A stretch of DNA of 41,525 nt from CAWIUB01 sp963839175. Its GTDB lineage: Bacteria > Actinomycetota > Actinomycetes > Mycobacteriales > Jatrophihabitantaceae. Below, one piece after another: positions 35,843 through 41,525 of the stretch (the stretch's first letter is position 1; every line of letters begins with the position of its first letter). The stretch spans positions 1-41,525 of the forward strand of contig CAWIUB010000017.1 of the NCBI GenBank assembly GCA_963839175.1, given 5' to 3'. Both the position numbers and the translations under genes were made by a program. The notes under the pieces are model-generated. The model was not told the origin of the DNA. It worked only from the letters and a program-made list of their open reading frames with translations, and did no database searches.

Positions 35843-36523
35843 TCAGGGCTGGAAGCGATATCCCATGCCCGGCTCGGTGATCAGGTGCCGAGGACGGCTC
35901 GGTTCAGGCTCGAGCTTGCGGCGCAGCTGGGCGACGAAGATGCGCAGGTAGCTCGGGTCGGTGTGCTCGGGCGCTCCGCGCAGCGCGGTCAGCAGGGCCC
36001 GTCCGGTGACCAGCTTGCCGGGGTGGCTCAGCAGGACCTCCAGCAGATGCCACTCGGTCGGCGTCATATGAACCCGCCCGCCGTCGTCACGCGTGGCGGT
36101 CTTGGCGGCCAGATCGACCGACACATCGCCGAGCCGCACCACGGCCGCCTCGTCGGCGCTCGAGCCGGCGCGGCGGGTCGCCGCCCGGACGCGGGCGAAC
36201 AGCTCCTCCATACTGAACGGCTTGGTCACGTAGTCGTCGGCGCCGAGGTCGAGCGCCTGCACCTTGTCGGGGCTGCCGACGCGTGCCGACAGCACGATGA
36301 TCGGCGTCGAGGAGTACCGGCGCACCGCCTTGATCACGTCGATACCCGATAAGTCCGGCAGGCCAAGGTCGAGGACGATGACATCATGGTCGGTGCGGGC
36401 CGCCTCGGTCAGCGCCTTCGTGCCGGTTGCGGCCTCAGTGACCTCGTACCCGCGGGCGGTGAAGTTCATGGCGAGGGCCCGCAGCAGCGTGGGCTCGTCG
36501 TCGACGAGCAGCACGGTGGTCAC
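35843..36523 (-). CDS. kdpE: OmpR/KdpE-type response regulator
   Basis: 226 residues. The receiver domain carries the phospho-acceptor Asp52 (VLDLGLPD), the acidic pair DDE at 8-10 and Lys in YVTKPF. The C-terminal winged helix has HMTPTEWHLLEVLLSHPGKL and YLRIFVAQLRRKLE. The combination is closest to KdpE, which normally controls the Kdp potassium pump with sensor KdpD, but neither kdpD nor kdpABC is here. Its GTG start overlaps the stop of the antiporter gene (GTGA), so it is co-transcribed with that gene. Name is by similarity only. Confidence 0.75.
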   Translation of the reverse strand: MTTVLLVDDEPTLLRALAMNFTARGYEVTEAATGTKALTEAARTDHDVIVLDLGLPDLSGIDVIKAVRRYSSTPIIVLSARVGSPDKVQALDLGADDYVTKPFSMEELFARVRAATRRAGSSADEAAVVRLGDVSVDLAAKTATRDDGGRVHMTPTEWHLLEVLLSHPGKLVTGRALLTALRGAPEHTDPSYLRIFVAQLRRKLEPEPSRPRHLITEPGMGYRFQP

Positions 36524-38154
36524 GGTGGGATTCTGCCTTCGTCCAGGGCGGTCTCCTGGATGTCGAGACTGCGTTGGACGGTGCGCCGAGTCGCCTCGCT
36601 GATCTGGCCGTTGTCACGCAGGCGGCGCAGCTCGATCGACTCGGCTGCGAGCAGATCGCGTCGCAGCGCGCGGTACGCCTCGTCGTCGGACCGTCGCCAG
36701 GCGGTCGCGTCCGCAGTCTCCGCGGATGCCTCGTACGCAGCGAGCCGTTGCTGGTCGCGCAGCGCTCGCTGCTCCAGCTCGCCGCGCAACCGGATCGCGA
36801 CGATCTGCGGCACGGCCTGCACGTCGAGCAGTTCGTCGAGCCGGGCCAGCGCAGCCTGTGCGGCGACATCGCGGGCGACGAGCTCGTCGTGGGTTCGGCG
36901 CGACGGCTCCTCGATCACGCCGAGGTGGTCGACGAGCGGGGCTAGCGTTAGTCCCTGCACGACCAAGGTAATGAGGATGCAGCTGATCGTCAGCACGAGC
37001 AGCAGATCGCGATGCGGGAACGGGCCGCCGCTGTCGACGGTGAGCGGTATCGACAAGGCAGCGGTCAGCGGCACGACACCGCGCGTGCCGACCCACGTGA
37101 TCACCGTGGGCACCTGCCACGGCGGGCGCGTACTCGCGGCGGAGTGACGGCGAACCCGGCCGAGCCAATACGGCAGGTAGGTGCTCGGGTACATCCACAG
37201 TGCGCGAACCACGATCACCGTCGCGGTGACGGCCACGGCGCCGAGCGCGAAGTGCTGGTCGGCGCCCGCGAGCCGCCGCACAAGTACCGGCAACTCCAGG
37301 CCGATCACCGCGAATACGACGCTCTCCAAGAGGAATTGCACGACCGCGTACACCGTCGCGATCTGCAGCCTGGCAGGGCCACGCGAAAGCCCGAACGAGC
37401 GTTCCCGCACGCCGAGGAACAGCCCCGCGAAGACCACCGCCGTGACACCGGACGTCGAGCTGATCTCGGCCAGCACGTAGATCGCGTACGGGACGATCAA
37501 GGCCGTCACCGTCTCCAGAACCGGATCTTGGAGGCGCCTGCGCAGGAATCGTACGAGCAGAGCGGCGGCCACCCCGATCACCGCGCCGCCCACGCCGAGC
37601 CGGACGTAGTCCCACGTCGCATGCAGGATCGAGACGCCGGTGCCGGCGGCGGCGACGCCGACCGCCACCCGGAAGAGCACGAGCGATGTGGCGTCGTTGA
37701 GCAGGCTCTCACCCTGGACGAGGGCGAGCAGCCTCGGCGGCAAATGCAGCCGCCGGGCCAGCGCGCCGACGGCGATCGGATCTGTGCTGGCGAGCACCGC
37801 ACCGAGCACAAAACCCTCCGCCAACGACACCTGGTCGAACATCACATGCGTCACGAGCGCGACCGCGGTTGCCGTGGCCGCAACCAGACCGACGGCCAGG
37901 ACGCCGACGGCGCCGAGGACCGGCCGCAGCTCGCTGATGGCGACCTCGGTGGCCGCCGTCCACAGCAACGGCGGCAAGATGGCGAGGGAGACCAGGTGCG
38001 GGTCGAACGAGACGTCGGGGACGTTAGGGAGCAGCCCGACCAAGAACCCAGCGATGACCAGCAGGGAAGGTGCCGGGGCACGCAGCCGTTCGGCGAGCGC
38101 CGCGACGACCACGGCCAGCACGACCAGCCCGAGGACTATCTCGAATCCGTGCAC
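36520..38154 (-). CDS. CPA1-family Na+(K+)/H+ antiporter
   Basis: 544 residues, about 12 transmembrane helices then a cytoplasmic coiled-coil tail (residues about 425-544, e.g. ARLDELLDVQAVPQIVAI). The ion-binding helix shows GAVLASTDPIAVGALARRL, and GESLLNDATSLVLF follows with the Asn-Asp pair typical of NhaP/CPA1 exchangers; WVGTRGVVPLTAALSIPL is also typical. It exchanges cytoplasmic Na+ or K+ for protons. It is the first gene of a two-gene operon with the KdpE-type regulator. The IS1182 element ends 87 bases upstream and may have displaced its promoter. Confidence 0.88.
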   Translation of the reverse strand: MHGFEIVLGLVVLAVVVAALAERLRAPAPSLLVIAGFLVGLLPNVPDVSFDPHLVSLAILPPLLWTAATEVAISELRPVLGAVGVLAVGLVAATATAVALVTHVMFDQVSLAEGFVLGAVLASTDPIAVGALARRLHLPPRLLALVQGESLLNDATSLVLFRVAVGVAAAGTGVSILHATWDYVRLGVGGAVIGVAAALLVRFLRRRLQDPVLETVTALIVPYAIYVLAEISSTSGVTAVVFAGLFLGVRERSFGLSRGPARLQIATVYAVVQFLLESVVFAVIGLELPVLVRRLAGADQHFALGAVAVTATVIVVRALWMYPSTYLPYWLGRVRRHSAASTRPPWQVPTVITWVGTRGVVPLTAALSIPLTVDSGGPFPHRDLLLVLTISCILITLVVQGLTLAPLVDHLGVIEEPSRRTHDELVARDVAAQAALARLDELLDVQAVPQIVAIRLRGELEQRALRDQQRLAAYEASAETADATAWRRSDDEAYRALRRDLLAAESIELRRLRDNGQISEATRRTVQRSLDIQETALDEGRIPP

Positions 38155-38241
38155 GAGGTTCCTCCGGGTGCGCGCGAGGCGGGCGGATTGGGCGAACGGC
38201 CGAATCGCCGACCAGACTTCCCGGCACTCCGGGGATAGACC

Positions 38242-38256
38242 CTAGGTGGCTGGTGT
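38242..38256 (+). repeat. IS1182-element terminal inverted repeat, left
   Basis: CTAGGTGGCTGGTGT, exact complement of 40249-40263. It lies downstream of the transposase stop and 87 bases upstream of the antiporter start. Confidence 0.9.
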
Positions 38257-38436
38257 CGAACGGCTGTCTGAGGGGGTGACCGCTGACGGCGGAGTGCCGG
38301 TGGGCCGGTGTCGCGGCGCCTGGGTCGAGTTGAGCGCGACCTGCGATCGGTGCTGCTGTGAGCGATTTGCGGTGGCGGTGAGGTGGTGGCGGCCGCTTGT
38401 GGCTGCCGGGTACGGCGTTGTGCTGCCTGGATCGGC

Positions 38437-40161
38437 CTATCCGGCCGCTGTGGCCCATCCTTGGTTCGGCGTGCCGGCCACGGCGAGCGCGGCCAGGCGT
38501 GCGAGGTTGACGGCGGCGGCGAGCAGGGCGAAGTCGGCGGCGACCTTGGTCTGTCCGCGGACCCGGGCGCGCCTGCCGCCGTGGTGGCGGCGCATCAGGT
38601 GCCCGATCTTGCGTTCCACTTTGGGTCGGGTGGCGCGGTAGTCGGCGACCCAGTCCGGGTCACGCTGCCGGTGCCGTGCGTGGGCGAGTTGCTGCTCATA
38701 CGGGCCGATGCCGATGCTGCGCCCGCCAGCGGCCTTGGTGCACTGCTCGCGCAGCGGGCAGCCGGTGCAGGCCTGGCCGAAGCTGGCGGTGCCGGCCCCG
38801 TCGGCACCGCGGCGGATCGGCGCGGTGTTCCCGGCGGGACAGGTCACGCTGTCCTGTTCGAGGTCGATGTCGAAGCGGTCCTTGCTGAACAACCCGCCCG
38901 CGGCGACCGGCTGCTGGGTCTTGCACTTGGACTCGATCCCGGCTTGGTCCAGCCGGTCGTGGAACTGTCCAGTGCCGTAGGCGTTATCGCCGTAGACACT
39001 GGCCTGATCCGAGCCGGCGTCGCTACCGGCATCACCGGCCTGCCCAGAGTCGCTGCCCGGCGCGGCCTCGCCGGCGGTATCGGATGCCTCGACGACCTCG
39101 TCAGCAACCCCATCGGTGCCGGTGCCGGTGTCGGTGGCCTCGCCGGTGTCGGTGTCGTGGTCGGTGTCGTGCTCGTCGAGCAGGTCTGCGATGAGGTCTT
39201 CGGCGACGCTGGCGTCCCCGGCGTTACCGGCGCTCACCGTGGTGGCGGTGATGATCTCGGTGTCGGGGTCGATGCCGACATGCCCCTTGTAGCCGTCGAA
39301 ACCGCGCGCCGCGGTCTTGTGCCCGTGCCGGGTCTCGGGATCCACGGTGGAGATCACCCGGTCTTTGGCGACCCGCCGGGCGATCCGGAACACCCCGGCC
39401 TCGTCGCGGTCGAGGTCTTGGCCGAGCACGGTGGCCAGCAACGCCGCGGCCTGGGCCACCGCGTCGGTGAGTTCTCTGCCGTCCAGCACCGCCAGCAGCG
39501 CCATGCCGTCGCGGGCCAGCGCGTCGACCAGCTCGGCCCGCGCGTCCGGGTCGTCGTAGTCACACACCGGCTTGCCCGCAGCGACGTAGTCGTCATCACG
39601 CCCCAGCACCGCCCGGAGCTCGCCGGCCAGCTCGCTGTCTGCGGCTTTGAGCAACCCCCGGATCGCCGAGCGGACCAGGGTGACGGTGTCCATCGTGGCG
39701 ACCGCGTCATACAACGCTGTGGAGTCCAGCACCCGCCGCCGGCCCACCAGCCCGGCCGCCTTGGCCACCTCGAGCACCATGTCGAAGATCCGGTCCGGCG
39801 CGGCCGAGCCGGCCAGCCGGGCGCGCATGTCCACCAGCACTGTGTGCACGAACCCCGGGTAGTCGAAATCCAGCCCGCCCGCCGCGTACTTCCACCGCGC
39901 GTCGAAGCAGAACCGGTCGGCCGCCTCCCGGTCGCTGCAGCCCTCGATGCGTTGCAACACCATCACCACCGCCACGATCTGAGGCGGCACGCTGCGTCGG
40001 CCCACATCGGTGAACAGGTCGGCGAACATCTCATCGGGGAACAGCCGGTGACACTCCCGGTGCAGCAGCCCGTAGATCGACTCCGGTCCGACCCGGCCGT
40101 CACAGAACCCGGCCGTGGACCGGAACAAATCAGCCTGCCTCGGCGCCAGCCCCAACGTCAC
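38437..40161 (-). CDS. IS1182-family DDE transposase
   Basis: 574 residues. The N-terminal region (RTDUF772-type) has SIYGLLHRECHRLFPDEMFA and GCSDREAADRFCFDARWKYA. The DDE domain contains VGRRRVLDSTALYDA, GFDGYKGHVGIDPDTEIITA and VYGDNAYGTG. A cysteine cluster follows (CPAGN, CTGCPLREQC), then the C-terminal VERKIGHLMRRHHGGRRARV, all standard for IS1182. An unusual acidic Asp/Thr/Gly-rich low-complexity stretch of about 60 residues (roughly nt 39000-39190) is inserted between two catalytic blocks. GTG start at 40161. Confidence 0.92.
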   Translation of the reverse strand: MTLGLAPRQADLFRSTAGFCDGRVGPESIYGLLHRECHRLFPDEMFADLFTDVGRRSVPPQIVAVVMVLQRIEGCSDREAADRFCFDARWKYAAGGLDFDYPGFVHTVLVDMRARLAGSAAPDRIFDMVLEVAKAAGLVGRRRVLDSTALYDAVATMDTVTLVRSAIRGLLKAADSELAGELRAVLGRDDDYVAAGKPVCDYDDPDARAELVDALARDGMALLAVLDGRELTDAVAQAAALLATVLGQDLDRDEAGVFRIARRVAKDRVISTVDPETRHGHKTAARGFDGYKGHVGIDPDTEIITATTVSAGNAGDASVAEDLIADLLDEHDTDHDTDTGEATDTGTGTDGVADEVVEASDTAGEAAPGSDSGQAGDAGSDAGSDQASVYGDNAYGTGQFHDRLDQAGIESKCKTQQPVAAGGLFSKDRFDIDLEQDSVTCPAGNTAPIRRGADGAGTASFGQACTGCPLREQCTKAAGGRSIGIGPYEQQLAHARHRQRDPDWVADYRATRPKVERKIGHLMRRHHGGRRARVRGQTKVAADFALLAAAVNLARLAALAVAGTPNQGWATAAG

Positions 40162-40248
40162 GACTCACCCCGGCAACCACGTCCCTGCGGCATAGGCACA
40201 TGCTCCCAGAGATGATCAACAAGACGCGGCACCGCCACGCGACGAAAA

Positions 40249-40263
40249 ACACCAGCCACCTAG
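40249..40263 (-). repeat. IS1182-element terminal inverted repeat, right
   Basis: ACACCAGCCACCTAG, exact complement of 38242-38256. It lies 87 bases before the transposase start codon, so the transposase promoter must be between the two. Confidence 0.9.
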
Positions 40264-40267
40264 TGGA

Positions 40268-41098
40268 TCAGCCGATCTCGGCGGGGAACGACCGCGCGGA
40301 CCGGAACAGCATCGTGCGTTGTGCGAAGCTCAGTGCGGCGAGCTGGAGCAGCGGCAGCCGCAGCAGCAGGATGCCGGCAGCGCCCGCTAGCGGTGCGATC
40401 AGCCACAGCGCAACGGTGGCGAGCAGCATCGCGCGTCGGCGGGACGTGATGTCGCTGGATCGCCGGCGCACGAGCAGCGCGGCGGCGAGGAAGACGGCGC
40501 ACTCGGTGGCCCACAGCAGGTAGGCGTTGCGGGTGCCGCCGAGCCACGTCTGCGGCACCACGCTGCTGACGAGTGCGGCCGCGACCGCGAGCCGCAAGCG
40601 CAGCCGAGTCGCATTGCTCTCGCGGGGCGGCTGCGGCTCGTAGCAGTCCAGGACGGTCGGCGGGTGGGCCGCCAGAAGCTGGTCGACGTCGACTTCGACG
40701 GACACCGACGGGTAGCGGCGAGCCACCGCTTCGCGCAGGTACGCGGGCACCTTGGGCGACATCCAGATCGCCTCGATGCGGGCCTGCTCGGCCCGGATGC
40801 CGCGCGTGCCGGCGATGACCCGTCCCCAACAGGCGACGACGGCGAGAACGTGTCGGGCGTGGGGGTACTCGTCGGCGGCGCGCACGGAGGCATAGGCGTA
40901 GAAGCCGCAGGTGCACTCCGGATCTGGCACATCGTGCGCCGGGTGCCCGTGCGTAACCCGGCACCGGGCGGCGTTCGCGCCGTCAGCCCAGCCGTGATCG
41001 CTGAACAAGGGGTAGAGCACGCCGTCGACACCGATCCGGAAGCTGCGCACCGCCCGGATCTCGCCGACCTGCGGCTCGAAGCCCGCGAAGGCCTCCAT
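40268..41098 (-). CDS. Hypothetical membrane protein with CTCG motif
   Basis: 276 residues from ATG 41098. The N-terminal soluble half has FRIGVDGVLYPLFSDHGW, a cysteine/histidine set CRVTHGHPAHDVPDPECTCG and FYAYASVRAADEY, then VLAVVACWGRVIAGTRGIRA. That pattern recurs in actinobacterial proteins of unknown function. After residue 175 there are three or four transmembrane helices (e.g. ALLATVALWLIAPLAGAAG). The TGA is 4 bases from the IS right end, so the original 3' end may have been cut by the insertion, though the stop lies outside the element. No function proposed. Confidence 0.7.
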   Translation of the reverse strand: MEAFAGFEPQVGEIRAVRSFRIGVDGVLYPLFSDHGWADGANAARCRVTHGHPAHDVPDPECTCGFYAYASVRAADEYPHARHVLAVVACWGRVIAGTRGIRAEQARIEAIWMSPKVPAYLREAVARRYPSVSVEVDVDQLLAAHPPTVLDCYEPQPPRESNATRLRLRLAVAAALVSSVVPQTWLGGTRNAYLLWATECAVFLAAALLVRRRSSDITSRRRAMLLATVALWLIAPLAGAAGILLLRLPLLQLAALSFAQRTMLFRSARSFPAEIG

Positions 41099-41253
41099 CG
41101 ACGCCCCGCGGCGTTACTTCGCCGGTTCCGGCGCGGCGCGGGCTGCGCAGGCTCTCGCGCGGGTGCGGGCGCGGGTGGGTGCTGTTCGGTCCGGCCCGGC
41201 TCGGTCAACGGGAGCACCTCGATGCGACGGCGCTCGTCACCAATGTTTCCCAT
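41099..41253 (-). CDS. Probable small Pro/Ala-rich protein upstream of the CTCG gene
   Basis: ATG 41253 begins MGNIGDERRRIEVLPLTEPG and continues with repeated PAPAREPAQPAP. Short acidic/proline-rich proteins with this ERRRIEVLP opening occur in actinobacteria. In the written frame there is no stop until deep inside the next gene (40399), which is unlikely to be real. A shifted frame gives a plausible PEPAK end near 41113, so a frame error or a different end is possible. The right-hand limit given is approximate. Confidence 0.3.
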
Positions 41254-41433
41254 GGTCCCACGCTAAGCCGCGCACGGGAGCGATGCCACCCGTGGACACG
41301 ACCAATCCATGAATGTGGCAGCCCTGATGTGAGCCGAATCCCGGGTGTCCGGCCGCCGTGCGCACCGCGCGAGGGCCCCGTGATGAACGCGTGAGTAAGG
41401 ACCTGCCGAGGGGACATTGCGGCCGCGCCGTTG

Positions 41434-41525
41434 TTGACTCTGCTGCGCCCGGCCGATTAACGCCAGGCCGGTCCCGTGTGCCGTTTCACCCGTCCACTGT
41501 TGGAGTCCTGGTGCATGACGCGCTG
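41434..41525 (+). other. Possible promoter and start of a rightward gene at the window edge
   Basis: TTGACT at 41434-41439 is followed 16-17 bases later by ATTAAC/TTAACG, a weak -10. GGAG at 41502-41505 sits 9 bases before ATG 41515, with only three codons left in the window. The stretch 41254-41433 shows no convincing gene. Too little is present to identify any product. Confidence 0.25.

Larger units (their letters stand above)
38242..40263 (-). mobile_element. IS1182-family insertion sequence
   Basis: About 2.02 kb with 15-bp perfect terminal inverted repeats (CTAGGTGGCTGGTGT at 38242-38256 and its complement at 40249-40263). One transposase gene fills it. The outermost CTAG is palindromic, so it may be either part of the repeats or a 4-bp target duplication. 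It sits between the antiporter gene and a hypothetical gene, whose stop codon is only 4 bases from the right end. Everything looks intact, so the element may be active. Confidence 0.88.

Noticed and set aside
38242..40263. CTAG as a proven 4-bp target duplication of the IS
   Set aside because: CTAG is its own complement and lies at both ends, so it cannot be distinguished from the tips of the inverted repeats without an empty site.

Overview
The window is very GC-rich and carries an actinomycete core-gene neighbourhood. The order miaA, dapF, hflX, tatA, lexA, a LysM division-inhibitor-type gene, nrdR, nrdJ, then a DtxR/IdeR regulator and an RpoD-type sigma factor resembles the lexA/nrdR/ideR/sigma regions of Mycobacterium and Streptomyces. 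An MptB-type mannosyltransferase also points to Actinomycetes. Genus cannot be assigned from the sequence alone.

Region 1 (1-11155) is conserved housekeeping. It holds tRNA modification (miaA, with an apparent 1-base insertion that joins it to dapF), lysine/peptidoglycan precursor synthesis (dapF), ribosome rescue/GTPase (hflX), Tat export (tatA), and the SOS repressor lexA divergent from a LysM membrane protein with two SOS boxes between them. The translationally coupled pair nrdR-nrdJ follows. NrdJ is a B12-dependent ribonucleotide reductase interrupted by two inteins, one exactly at an active-site cysteine and one in the phosphate-binding loop.

Region 2 (11156-about 17730) is accessory DNA. 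It starts with a hairpin-rich leader and then a series of genes whose protein similarity runs through many frame changes: a DUF2188-like gene, an alanine-rich protein with a C-terminus resembling a predicted nuclease, and a three-gene cassette of tyrosine recombinase, small HTH protein and large zinc-ribbon protein. A short frameshifted gene and one intact hypothetical gene follow. Most frame changes look like loss of one base from short homopolymers. Either the element is decaying, or it is an uncorrected stretch of a multicopy element. The native genes may be intact.

Region 3 (about 18250-29900) carries envelope and metabolic genes: MptB-like mannosyltransferase, a divergent polytopic membrane protein, a leftward VOC/PAP2/GH15 set, a collapsed efflux adaptor made of two adaptor copies, a NUDIX protein with a C-terminal nuclease-like domain, an unknown gene and a DUF4192 protein.

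Region 4 (29904-38154) returns to core genes: gltD without gltB, ideR, the sigma factor, dtd, DUF3099, DUF3039, a YihY/BrkB membrane protein, and a two-gene operon of a cation/proton antiporter and a KdpE-type response regulator. Region 5 (38242-41525) is an intact IS1182-family element with 15-bp terminal inverted repeats, a hypothetical membrane protein with a CTCG motif, a probable tiny upstream gene, and the possible start of another rightward gene at the edge.
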